Source: BRHc4a sp049323755 (lineage in GTDB: Bacteria > Bacillota > Desulfotomaculia > Desulfotomaculales > Desulfocucumaceae). Taken from it: DNA of 64,000 nucleotides. The notes under the pieces are model-generated. The model searched no databases. It saw nothing but the letters and a program-made list of their open reading frames with translations, and had not been told where the DNA came from. Both the position numbers and the translations under genes were made by a program. The stretch spans positions 19,414 through 83,413 of the forward strand of contig JBMOPE010000013.1 in NCBI GenBank assembly GCA_049323755.1. Reading direction: 5' to 3'. Shown piece by piece: positions 26,121-34,584 of the stretch (its first letter is position 1; each line of letters starts with the position of its first letter).

Positions 26121-26240
26121 ATAAACGCCCTGAGGGCGTTGCCGCTGGAACAGCGGCAGTTGGCAAGCATTTTTCGCGGGTCCTTGGGATTGGGGATTGG
26201 GACATTATCATTAGCCGGAGAGATCATCAGCACATGTCGT
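26121..26240 (+). repeat. Dispersed double-hairpin/G-rich repeat, copy D
   Basis: Hairpin 1 aacgccc/gggcgtt (26124-26140), hairpin 2 gccgctg/cagcggc-like (26141-26157), then caagcatttttcgcgggtcc, a shortened G-rich run and the block ttagccggagagatcatcag, which otherwise occurs only in copy A. Copy D therefore looks like an internally deleted version of A. Confidence 0.8.
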
Positions 26241-26258
26241 GTCTTGTGTGAAAGTGAA

Positions 26259-27113
26259 CTATTCCCTTTCTGTATAGTATGCCAGTCCAATTGACCCCGG
26301 GCCGACATGGAGTCCTATTACGGGGCCAACGGAAAAAACCGGAACCTTTATGGAAAGCTTTTCCTCTATTATACTTGCCAGCTTTATACCTTCGATTTCG
26401 TTATTTATATGATGGACAACAATCTCACCGAGACCCTTAAGCCTCACATCCTCATATAATTGATCCAGAATGGCCTGGACAGCCTTAACCTTAGTGCGTA
26501 CTTTTGTCAGAACTGCTGTTTTTCCGTCAATAACTGTAAGTATAGGCCTTATCTGTAGAATTGACCCTATAAGTGCGGCCGCCCCGCCGATCCTACCACC
26601 CTTTCTGAGATATTCAAGGGTATCGGGCACAAACAGAAAGCGGCTTCGGGCTATAATCCTCCGGGCCTCTCCCACAACCTCATCTATGGTTTTTCCCTTT
26701 TTAGCCGCCCGGGCCGCAACAAGTACCGCAAAGCCAAGCTCCATGCAGTTTGACCTGGAGTCGACTATCTCAATAAGAGCACCGGGGTACCTGTCCATTA
26801 TCATCTTTTTTGCCAACTCGGCGGAAGAGCATGTCCCGCTCATATCGGAAGAAATGAAAATCCCCACGACCTCATTGCCTTCCTTTACAAGACTCTCAAA
26901 TATATTGTACATATCTTGCGGAACAGGTTGTGACGATGTTGGAATGCTATTGCTTTCCTCCATTTTTTTGTAGAAGGTGAGGTTATCTATCTCTTCCTCC
27001 TTATAAGTTTCCACCCCAAAATTTACGCTCAGGGAAACCACCGAAATATCAAGTTCCTCCCTTAGTATTTTGGGAATGTAGGAAGTACTGTCAGTCACAA
27101 CCTTAACCGGCAT
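26259..27113 (-). CDS. DegV-family fatty-acid-binding protein
   Basis: A 284-residue cytoplasmic DegV/FakB protein. Motifs: VKVVTDSTSYIP at the N terminus, IPTSSQPVPQDM near 60-70 and FISSDMSGTCSSAELA near 90. In Firmicutes these bind a fatty acid and present it to the FakA kinase for phosphorylation. I took the ATG at 27113 (MPVKVVTDS), the usual family start; the frame is open nine codons further upstream. No fakA is nearby. Confidence 0.9.
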   Translation of the reverse strand: MPVKVVTDSTSYIPKILREELDISVVSLSVNFGVETYKEEEIDNLTFYKKMEESNSIPTSSQPVPQDMYNIFESLVKEGNEVVGIFISSDMSGTCSSAELAKKMIMDRYPGALIEIVDSRSNCMELGFAVLVAARAAKKGKTIDEVVGEARRIIARSRFLFVPDTLEYLRKGGRIGGAAALIGSILQIRPILTVIDGKTAVLTKVRTKVKAVQAILDQLYEDVRLKGLGEIVVHHINNEIEGIKLASIIEEKLSIKVPVFSVGPVIGLHVGPGSIGLAYYTERE

Positions 27114-27289
27114 TACCAAAACCCCCATCATTTTTAACAATTAACACACATTTATGATATTATAACAGATAAATTGCATGAAATTAACGAAAATTATACT
27201 CAAATCTCCTCAAGAACTTCCACTGTCCGTAATTCCTCAGCTGGTGGGCCCGGACTATTTGACGGCACATCATTTCCTGTATTTTAAGC

Positions 27290-27976
27290 TTATGCTCCAG
27301 GCTGATTCTCACGATTAGAATATATTTCAGATATCTTATCTGACTCATAAATACTAATCCCAACAGTACCCTTTAGGGCTGCTGAATACATAGCAAAGGC
27401 CACAGCCTTTGCTTCAACCGGCCTGTATCTTTTAAGAGGTCCTATAAAGCTGAGAGGGATTAATTTTAAAAGGATTGCCGCGGCTTTTTCCGCTGGACGG
27501 AATTCCGTCCGGTCCCCCAGTAGAAGAGAAGGCCTGAATATATCAAGGGAATCCAGCCCCAGTTTTTTAATCCCGTTTTCAACCTGCCCCTTTACGTGAT
27601 TATAGAAAACTAAAGACTTCTCATTGGCGCCCAAAGCAGATATTATCAAAAACTTTTTTACACCTGACTTTTTAGCCATTTTCGCGCTTCTAAAAGGATA
27701 TTCAAGGTCTACCTTTACAAAAGCTTCTTTTGTCCCTGCTTTTTTCATAGTTGTACCCAAGCAGCAAAACACCTGGTCAAGAATAAAATATTCCTGGTAA
27801 TTCTCTAGATCTTCAAAATCGATGACCAGCTGTTCCAATTTTGGATGTTCAAAAGGAAGCCGTTTTCTGACCGGAGCAACCACCCTTGAGTATTCAGGGT
27901 CTTTTAACAGATATTTTAACAATTCACTTCCCACCAGTCCGCTGGACCCCAACACGAGAGCTGACTTATTTGACAT
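27290..27976 (-). CDS. Atypical short-chain dehydrogenase, HTATIP2/TIP30-like
   Basis: A 228-residue NAD(P)-binding Rossmann protein. The dinucleotide motif is ALVLGSSGLVGSELLKYLL, followed by FCCLGTTMKKAG and FLIISALGANEKSLVFYNHVKG with the Tyr/Lys pair. These features match the HTATIP2-like atypical SDR group, whose bacterial substrates are unknown. AGGTG lies 6 bases before ATG. It is monocistronic and divergent from the DUF1189-like gene. Confidence 0.82.
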   Translation of the reverse strand: MSNKSALVLGSSGLVGSELLKYLLKDPEYSRVVAPVRKRLPFEHPKLEQLVIDFEDLENYQEYFILDQVFCCLGTTMKKAGTKEAFVKVDLEYPFRSAKMAKKSGVKKFLIISALGANEKSLVFYNHVKGQVENGIKKLGLDSLDIFRPSLLLGDRTEFRPAEKAAAILLKLIPLSFIGPLKRYRPVEAKAVAFAMYSAALKGTVGISIYESDKISEIYSNRENQPGA

Positions 27977-28162
27977 AGCACACCTGCCTGTTATTGAATT
28001 TTTAAGCTTTTAAAAACCTGTTTTTCTTGCCAGTTACACTTTTCCTTTTCAAGTAATATCTGGTGGATAAGATAATGTAAATAAAAAGGAGGCCAGGGGT
28101 TACTTTTATATTTTTGCGAATATTCTTTATTTAGGATAATCTTTATAAGGGGTTGGTTTATA

Positions 28163-28879
28163 ATGTTATATCTCCGGCAAATGAAAGACAGCATCTTCAA
28201 TTTCCAGGCCTATAAAACCTTTGTACAACAGTCTTTCAAAAAAGTTATTTTTTATCTTTTGGCATTTACGTTGATTCTGGGCACAATTGATGCGGTCAGA
28301 AATGCTATTTCTTTCAACACTTTCGCCAAGAGGGTTTTTCCGGTCATGGATAAAATAGTCCTACACCATGCCGGAGGCCACAGTTTTGATGTAATCTATA
28401 ATACACCCCTGGTCATAAAAGATATGGGCAATTATTTGCTGCTGTACAACCCTGAATTAATCGAGGCCATACAAAACAGGCTGTCAGAACCGAAAGCTGC
28501 TGCAGCGGACTCCCCAGAAAATAAAGGAAGATTAGTGCCCCTCATCAGTCATATCACTTTCCTGTTTGCAATTATAAGCCTTATATTTTTCTTTATAGGC
28601 AAGTTAGTGAGCTCACTGTTTTTGTGTATAATCGGCATACTATTAAGCAATATTCAAAGAATCCATTTATCCTCCAAAGATCTATACAGCCTAAGTATAT
28701 ACGCCCTCACCCTGCCGGGAATAATCCAGGTGTTAAAAAACTATACGCTACCCGGTTTTCCTTATTTTAACTTGCTCTATTATACATTGGCCGGCTTCTA
28801 TTTATGGAAAGCGATACAGGCTATTAAGACCGATAAAACCCCAATCATTCCATCCAATAATCAGCCAATCCCTTCCTGA
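28163..28879 (+). CDS. DUF1189-like membrane protein
   Basis: A 238-residue protein with one N-terminal membrane segment (about 29-45), a roughly 90-residue external domain and four closely spaced C-terminal segments (130-230). The opening FNFQAYKTFVQQSFKKVIFYLL fits DUF1189, a Firmicutes family of unknown role. AAGGGG lies about 10 bases before ATG. The 3' end overlaps the end of the ADP-forming synthetase beta gene by 19 bases in convergent orientation. Confidence 0.65.
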   Translation: MLYLRQMKDSIFNFQAYKTFVQQSFKKVIFYLLAFTLILGTIDAVRNAISFNTFAKRVFPVMDKIVLHHAGGHSFDVIYNTPLVIKDMGNYLLLYNPELIEAIQNRLSEPKAAAADSPENKGRLVPLISHITFLFAIISLIFFFIGKLVSSLFLCIIGILLSNIQRIHLSSKDLYSLSIYALTLPGIIQVLKNYTLPGFPYFNLLYYTLAGFYLWKAIQAIKTDKTPIIPSNNQPIPS

Positions 28880-29571
28880 TTCCGACACAGGACCATCCTG
28901 GCGTCGGCAGCTATTATTTTGTCTTTGTCCGCCAAAAGAGGGTTAATGTCCATTTCCTCAATTTCAGGATGCAGGCTGATGAATTTTGAAAGCTTTAAAA
29001 GTATCTCCACCAGTAAATCCTCGTTTATCGGAGCAGCACCTCTGAAACCCCTGAGTAGAGGGTAGCCCTTTATCTCTGATAACATTTCTCTTGCGTCTCT
29101 TTCTGTTAGCGGAACTATCCTGAAGGAAACATCCTTTAAAACCTCCACAAGGACTCCCCCCAGGCCGAACATAAGCATAGGCCCAAACTGGGGGTCCTTT
29201 GTCATGCCAATGATTATTTCCGTTCCACCGCTGATCATTTTTTGAACTGACACGCCTTCAATTCGGGCCCCGGGGTATTTATCCAAAACAGTGTTTAGAA
29301 TTCTGTCGTAGGCCTCCCCAACCTGTTCAGGCCCGTTAAGGTTGAGCATTACGCCTCCCGCATCAGTTTTATGCAGCACATCCGGTGAAACAACCTTTAA
29401 AACTACAGGAAAACCAAGCTTTATGCTTAACTCAACAGCCTCTTCCATGGAGCCGGCAATAACCGTTTCATTAACCGGGATACCGGCCTCCCTGAGAATT
29501 TCTTTGGCATCAACCTCGGCCAGCAATCGCTGCCCTTTATTTACTAAATGATTCAGGACAGAACCTTTCAT
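28861..29571 (-). CDS. acdB: ADP-forming acyl-CoA synthetase, beta (ATP-grasp) subunit
   Basis: A 236-residue ATP-grasp domain. Motifs: KEILREAGIPVNET, GFPVVLKVVSPDVLHKTDAGGV and MLMFGLGGVLVEVLKD. With the alpha subunit it converts acyl-CoA, ADP and phosphate to acid, CoA and ATP (substrate-level phosphorylation), or runs in reverse. Its start overlaps the alpha stop by 4 bases (ATGA, 29568-29571). The separate-subunit arrangement is the one known from archaeal ACD enzymes. Acyl specificity (acetate, aryl acids) is not readable. Confidence 0.88.
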   Translation of the reverse strand: MKGSVLNHLVNKGQRLLAEVDAKEILREAGIPVNETVIAGSMEEAVELSIKLGFPVVLKVVSPDVLHKTDAGGVMLNLNGPEQVGEAYDRILNTVLDKYPGARIEGVSVQKMISGGTEIIIGMTKDPQFGPMLMFGLGGVLVEVLKDVSFRIVPLTERDAREMLSEIKGYPLLRGFRGAAPINEDLLVEILLKLSKFISLHPEIEEMDINPLLADKDKIIAADARMVLCRNQEGIG

Positions 29572-31037
29572 TTTGCACCCCCGTGCCTAATCCCGTTTTT
29601 TTTCTGATAATAGCTCACAAGTTTACTTATTGCCGTGGCAGCACTTCTTACCGAAGGAAACACCGCCAATCCCTCTGATGCCAGCATTTCACGTTTTTCC
29701 ATCAATATTTTCCAGTGCCACTCCCCGGTGTTCCTCATTCCGAGCCCCGGATTGGCTATTGTTGCAACAATGGGCTTGATCCCCCCGGATAGTATTTTAA
29801 GGTACTCGTTCACTTCAAAAGTAATAAGCTGATCCCACATGGCACGTTCAAAGGGAGCTTCCTCGGTTACATTGCAGATTAAAAAGTCAAAGCCGCTGCT
29901 TTTGCCCATTATTTGCATGAACTCCATGGGAACCAGATCAGTTCCGCCCAATATCGAAAAATCAACCGGGTTTCCTATCCAGTTTACCAGCCCGGGCGCT
30001 CTTTTCCTTATTACCTCCAATACATCTTCCGGCATATCAACTACATCCAGCCCGGACTGTTCACATTCGTCAGCAGAGAGCACCACTTTTCCCCCACTGC
30101 CTCCTATTACCCCAACCCTCTTTCCGGTTATCTCCGGGAGGAAATTGAAAGCCACGGCCAGGTCAACGAACTCGTCCATATCCACAGCCTGGACTGCATT
30201 GCACTGCCGGAACATAACTTCCCAGGAGTTAAATGAACCGGCAATGGAAGCAGTGTGAGAAAAGGAGCTCCTGGTCCCCGCCCCGGTTTTCCCCCCCTTT
30301 AGCACTATTACCGGCTTGATTTCAGCAGCTTCCCTTAAAGTTTTAAAGAACCTCCGCCCATCTCTTACACCCTCGATATATATAACAATAATACTGGTTT
30401 CGTCATCCCCGGCAAGGTATTCCAGAAGGTCGCACTCATTTATGCCCGAGGCGTTGCCAAAGGAGATAACCTTGCTGAAAGATACCCCCCTTACCCCGGC
30501 ATAACGTATAAAGTTTACTGAAATTCCACCACTCTGAAATATGCCTCCCACTTTACCGGACTTTGCAGGGAGGTCATAGGCAAATGAAAGTCCTTCCTTC
30601 GGATAATAAAGGCCCATGCAGTTTGGACCAATCATTGGTATGTCAAGCCTTTTTGCCTCTGAGGCTATCTCCTCTTCCAGTGCCTGTCCCCTCTTGTCCC
30701 CCGTTTCGCTCATCCTTGCGGTGAAAAGGTGTACACCCTTTACATTCCTGGCCGGACACTGGCGTATCATTTCCGGAACATGCCCTGCTCCTATGCAGGA
30801 AATAACGTAGTCCACATCCCCCGGAATGTCTTTCAGGGAGTGGTAGGACCTAAACCCCAATATCTCCTCAGTATTTGGATTTACCGGGTATAAAAGGCCC
30901 TTGTAGCCCGCCTTTATCAGGTAGTCCATAAACAGGTAACCAAAAGTGTTTGGGGTACCGGACGCCCCCACCACCGCTATGGAGCGGGGGTGGAAAATCT
31001 CTTCCAGCTTTCCCGGCAACGTCTTTTCTGATTTCAA
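29568..31037 (-). CDS. acdA: ADP-forming acyl-CoA synthetase, alpha subunit
   Basis: A 489-residue CoA-binding/ligase subunit. The N-terminal CoA-binding domain has FHPRSIAVVGASGTPNTFGY; the succinyl-CoA-synthetase-like domains have GGIFQSGGISV and the phosphohistidine-type loop SFSHTASIAGS. I placed the start at TTG 31037 because GGAGG lies 10 bases upstream; the frame stays open 17 codons further, with only a weak site. First gene of a two-gene operon with acdB. Gly is replaced by Ala in the usual SHTGSLAG loop, a mild difference. Confidence 0.88.
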   Translation of the reverse strand: MKSEKTLPGKLEEIFHPRSIAVVGASGTPNTFGYLFMDYLIKAGYKGLLYPVNPNTEEILGFRSYHSLKDIPGDVDYVISCIGAGHVPEMIRQCPARNVKGVHLFTARMSETGDKRGQALEEEIASEAKRLDIPMIGPNCMGLYYPKEGLSFAYDLPAKSGKVGGIFQSGGISVNFIRYAGVRGVSFSKVISFGNASGINECDLLEYLAGDDETSIIVIYIEGVRDGRRFFKTLREAAEIKPVIVLKGGKTGAGTRSSFSHTASIAGSFNSWEVMFRQCNAVQAVDMDEFVDLAVAFNFLPEITGKRVGVIGGSGGKVVLSADECEQSGLDVVDMPEDVLEVIRKRAPGLVNWIGNPVDFSILGGTDLVPMEFMQIMGKSSGFDFLICNVTEEAPFERAMWDQLITFEVNEYLKILSGGIKPIVATIANPGLGMRNTGEWHWKILMEKREMLASEGLAVFPSVRSAATAISKLVSYYQKKNGIRHGGAK

Positions 31038-31259
31038 ACCGATATTACCTCCAGTAATTAAAATAAATGCTATTTTTTCTTCATACATTTTTCTTTTAAT
31101 ATATAAAATTTTCCTTTATCTAAGAAAATTTTTCTTATTCACCTATTACTATTGGAGATTCTTTTGAAATTAATTTTCAGGAAGAGGGGTAACCGCTCTC
31201 TTTTGCTGGTGATTATTTATAAATATTAAAATATTATTTACAACAGGGAATAAATGATA

Positions 31260-31425
31260 GTATCATTTAATTGAAGCATGGTTGTTTGGGTGTTTACCCG
31301 TTTAAAAAGGAAGTATGGCAGTACAGCAGGCAAATAATCCGGTATAGCCCCGGGTATTGTCCCGGTTTTTATTTTTTTAGGGTTCTACCGATATTTTTAA
31401 CTCCTGCGGGAGTTTTTTTAATGTA
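31260..31425 (+). promoter_or_regulatory. Structured leader with two tandem terminators ahead of the TRAP operon
   Basis: Two hairpin/T-tract units lie within 100 bases of the first TRAP gene: ccggg/cccgg (31350-31365) followed by TTTTTATTTTTTT, and aactcc/ggagtt (31399-31414) followed by TTTTTTT. Upstream, at about 31285-31360, the order ggtg, tttaaaaaggaag, aatccgg, agcccc, attgt recalls the core of a cobalamin riboswitch, but the 3' B12 box is absent. This supports transcription attenuation; the ligand is unproven. Confidence 0.5.
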
Positions 31426-31447
31426 AAAATAGTAAGGAGGAAAAATT

Positions 31448-32518
31448 TTGAAGGGATTATCGCGCAGAAACCGCTGGAGGTTATTAATTTCATCACTGTT
31501 GGTCGCATTGCTTGTATTAGCCGGCTGCTCATCGTCTTCATCTCCTAAAGAGAGCAAACAGGCAACCACAGAACTCAAGCTGGCACATTTTTTCCCAAGT
31601 ACACACCCCGTTGAGACTGATTTAATCCAGCCCTGGGCAAAGGAAATTGAACAAGCCACCAATGGACAGGTAAAAATCACCAGCTACCCCGGCAACACAC
31701 TGCTTCAGGCTGATGCAGTGTACGACGGCGTTGTAAACGGCATTGCTGATATGGGTCTTTCCTGTTTCTCCTATACCAGGGGGCGCTTCCCTGTGCTTGA
31801 AGCTTTTGAGCTGCCGGGAATCACCTACAACAACTCCAGGGTGGCCAGCAAAGTGGCCTGGGAGGGGATCAAGCAGTTAAACCCCAAAGAAGTTCAGGAT
31901 ACCAAGTTGATGATGGTGCTCACCACCGGCCCAGGAGATCTCTTCACCAAGGTTCCTGTAAGAAATCTTAATGACCTGAAGGGCCTGGATATAAGGGCAA
32001 CCGGTCTTAGTGCCCAAACTCTTAAAGCTCTCGGGGCAAATCCGGTGGCCATGCCTCAGCCGGACGCCTATGAAGCGCTATCCAAGGGAGTTGTCAAGGG
32101 CAACCTCTCTCCCATTGAAGTGCTGAAAGGATGGAAACACGCTGAAGTTACAGAATACCTGACAAGGACCCCATTTCTATATAATACACTGTTCTTTGTA
32201 ACCATGAACCTTGATAAGTGGAATTCGTTATCCCCTGAAACACGAAGTGCAATTGAAAAGGTTAATGAAAAGTATTTTGAGGAAGTTGCCATAGGCCTCT
32301 GGGATAAGCAAAACGAGGCAGCTCTAAAGTATGCCATAAATGAGAAGGGGATGAAGGAGATTACCCTTTCCAAAGAAGAGGCAGACCGCTGGGTAGCACT
32401 GGTAAAGCCCATCCAGGATGAATATGTGGCGGGTATAAACGCCAAGGGACAAAACGGACAGCAGGCTTTAGACACAGTAAAACAGCTGGCGGACAAATAT
32501 AACCAACAGTATAAATAA
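31448..32518 (+). CDS. dctP: TRAP transporter substrate-binding lipoprotein
   Basis: A 356-residue DctP-family binding protein with lipobox LVLAGC near residue 27. The core shows LAHFFPSTHPVETDLIQPWAKE and the family carboxylate-binding region DLKGLDIRATGLSAQTLKALGA. It delivers an organic acid to the DctQM permease, with import driven by an ion gradient. TTG start with TAAGGAGG 8 bases upstream. First gene of a three-gene operon. The ligand is not predictable. Confidence 0.92.
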   Translation: MKGLSRRNRWRLLISSLLVALLVLAGCSSSSSPKESKQATTELKLAHFFPSTHPVETDLIQPWAKEIEQATNGQVKITSYPGNTLLQADAVYDGVVNGIADMGLSCFSYTRGRFPVLEAFELPGITYNNSRVASKVAWEGIKQLNPKEVQDTKLMMVLTTGPGDLFTKVPVRNLNDLKGLDIRATGLSAQTLKALGANPVAMPQPDAYEALSKGVVKGNLSPIEVLKGWKHAEVTEYLTRTPFLYNTLFFVTMNLDKWNSLSPETRSAIEKVNEKYFEEVAIGLWDKQNEAALKYAINEKGMKEITLSKEEADRWVALVKPIQDEYVAGINAKGQNGQQALDTVKQLADKYNQQYK

Positions 32519-32537
32519 CCAGTCCGGGGGAAGTGAC

Positions 32538-33029
32538 ATGAAGGAATTAACAGGCTTTGTAACAGGGTTAAGCCGTATATTAGACAGAATAGCCGGGTTA
32601 TGCATGGTGTGCACTATGCTGCTGGTTATAACCAATATTATCCTGAGGGTTCTTTTTAATCACCCCATTTTGGGTACATACGAGTACGTAGGATATTTGA
32701 CCGCTGCCTTAATTGGCCTGTCTCTGGCAAACTGTGCCGTAAAAAAAGGGCACATCGCCATAAGCTTTGTGGTAGACCGCTTCTCTACCAAAGTTCAGGC
32801 CTTCATAGACAGCTTCATTAACATTATAGCTCTGGCTTTTTGGGGCTTCTCCGCCTGGTATATCTATAAATATGCCAACAGCCTTATAATTAACGGGGTG
32901 GTATCACCTACTACTCAAATGCCTTTCTACCCCTTTATTTATCTTGTTGCCTTAGGTCTGCTGGCACTTTGCCTTGTATTGCTTATAAGCGCTATTGAAT
33001 CCTTAAAGAAGGCGGCATTTGACAGATGA
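32538..33029 (+). CDS. dctQ: TRAP transporter small permease
   Basis: A 163-residue DctQ protein with four membrane segments. Family residues are visible in FNHPILGTYEYVGYLTAALIGL and CAVKKGHIAISF. It pairs with the large permease. GGGGGAAGTG lies just before ATG, and the stop overlaps the dctM ATG by 4 bases. Confidence 0.9.
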   Translation: MKELTGFVTGLSRILDRIAGLCMVCTMLLVITNIILRVLFNHPILGTYEYVGYLTAALIGLSLANCAVKKGHIAISFVVDRFSTKVQAFIDSFINIIALAFWGFSAWYIYKYANSLIINGVVSPTTQMPFYPFIYLVALGLLALCLVLLISAIESLKKAAFDR

Positions 33030-34336
33030 ATTCACTGCTTATAGGTGTTATAGGGATTATAGCATTTTTTGCGCTGCTGGCCCTGCGAATGCCCATAGCA
33101 TCCGCCATGGCCCTTGTAGGATTTGCAGGCTTTAGCTACATGACCTCTCCTGCAGTTGCGTTTAACATGGTGGCAAAAGAAATTTTTGCCACCTTCTCAT
33201 CTTATTCTCTTAGTGTAATCGCAATGTTTGTCTGGATGGGCTTTTTGGCCTTTTATTCCGGAATAGGGTCAAGGCTATATGTTTTTGCAAACAGCATGAT
33301 TGGGCACTACCCCGGAGGACTGGCCATTGCAACGCAGGCGGCGTGTGCTGTTTTCGGGGCAATCTGCGGCTCTAATACAGCTACAGCGGCAACAATGGGC
33401 GCAATTGCCCTGCCGGAAATGAAAAAATATAAATACGACCCTTCACTGGCCACTGCCAGTGTGGCTGCCGGAGGAGTCCTGGGAGTTTTAATCCCGCCCA
33501 GCGTCATTATGATAGTGTACGGCATGGCCACCGAACAGTCCGTGGGAAAGCTTTTTATAGCAGGAATCATACCGGGAATCCTTCTTATGACGCTATATAT
33601 GGGAGCAATATATATTATGGCGCTTCGAAAGCCTGAGCTTGCACCTGTTGGCGCCAAGTCCACCTGGAAAGAGAGAATTCATTCCCTTCGGGGTGGACTG
33701 GCCGAAGTACTTCTTATCTTCTGTATTTCTATGGGCGGCCTTTTTGCCGGGTGGTTTACGCCAACAGAAGCAGGTGCTGTAGGAGCGGCTGGAGTTTTGG
33801 TCTCATCTCTTCTATGGAGACATCTTACCCTGGAGAGATTTAAAAAATCCCTTTGGGATGCCACGCGGACCACTGCAATGATAATGTTTATGGTTGCAGG
33901 GGCAATTATTTTTGGCCGCTTTATGGCAATAAGCAGGGTGCCTTTTGAACTTGCCAACTGGGCAGGCTCCCTCCCCCTGCCGCCTATTGCGATACTGGGG
34001 ATTGTTTTATTTATTTATTTATTGCTGGGGTGCTTTATTGACGCCCTGGCAATGGTTTTACTGACAATACCCATATTCTATCCGGTGGTGGTTACAACCC
34101 TGGGCTATGACCCTATTTGGTTCGGAGTTGTTATTGTACTGGTTGTGGCAATGGGGGTAATTACGCCTCCGGTGGGCATGAATGTTTATATAATAAAAGG
34201 TGTGGCTCCTGACGTGCCGCTTGAGGTGATTTTTAAAGGAATATGGCCTTTTTTGATTGCCATTATAATCTGTGCGGCAATTCTCATTGCCTTCCCTCAA
34301 ACAGCAACTTTTTTACCGGATATTTTGTCAAAATGA
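33026..34336 (+). CDS. dctM: TRAP transporter large permease
   Basis: A 436-residue DctM/UPF0720-type permease with about 12 hydrophobic segments. Typical motifs are CGSNTATAATMGAIALPEM, ASVAAGGVLGVLIPPSVIM and MGVITPPVGMNVYIIKG. It carries the substrate path and the ion coupling of the TRAP system. It closes the dctPQM operon and is followed by an intrinsic terminator. Confidence 0.95.
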   Translation: MNSLLIGVIGIIAFFALLALRMPIASAMALVGFAGFSYMTSPAVAFNMVAKEIFATFSSYSLSVIAMFVWMGFLAFYSGIGSRLYVFANSMIGHYPGGLAIATQAACAVFGAICGSNTATAATMGAIALPEMKKYKYDPSLATASVAAGGVLGVLIPPSVIMIVYGMATEQSVGKLFIAGIIPGILLMTLYMGAIYIMALRKPELAPVGAKSTWKERIHSLRGGLAEVLLIFCISMGGLFAGWFTPTEAGAVGAAGVLVSSLLWRHLTLERFKKSLWDATRTTAMIMFMVAGAIIFGRFMAISRVPFELANWAGSLPLPPIAILGIVLFIYLLLGCFIDALAMVLLTIPIFYPVVVTTLGYDPIWFGVVIVLVVAMGVITPPVGMNVYIIKGVAPDVPLEVIFKGIWPFLIAIIICAAILIAFPQTATFLPDILSK

Positions 34337-34379
34337 TATAAAATCCAATTATTTTTAACCTCCCCTTTCTTTATACAGG

Positions 34380-34402
34380 CCAGCTTTAAGCTGGTTTTTT
34401 TT
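34380..34402 (+). terminator. Intrinsic terminator of the TRAP operon
   Basis: ccagct (34380-34385) pairs with agctgg (34389-34394) over a short loop and is followed by eight T, about 44 bases after the dctM stop. Confidence 0.85.
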
Positions 34403-34584
34403 ATTGGTAAAACAGCCTGTCCTTTTTGGTCTGCTAAATTAATTAATACTAGCCTTTAGTAGCTCTATGGCTTTTTCACTATATTGTTTAATTTTGCTAT
34501 TTACTGTAACATATACCATTATTGCCTAATAATATAAAGCATGCATGCATTAATTTTCCATTAATATTATAAGGAGGAATTGGA

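Noticed and set aside
31285..31365. Annotating the TRAP leader as a cobalamin riboswitch
   Set aside because: The B12 box and the second GGTG are missing and the operon is not a cobalamin pathway; kept only as a loose resemblance.
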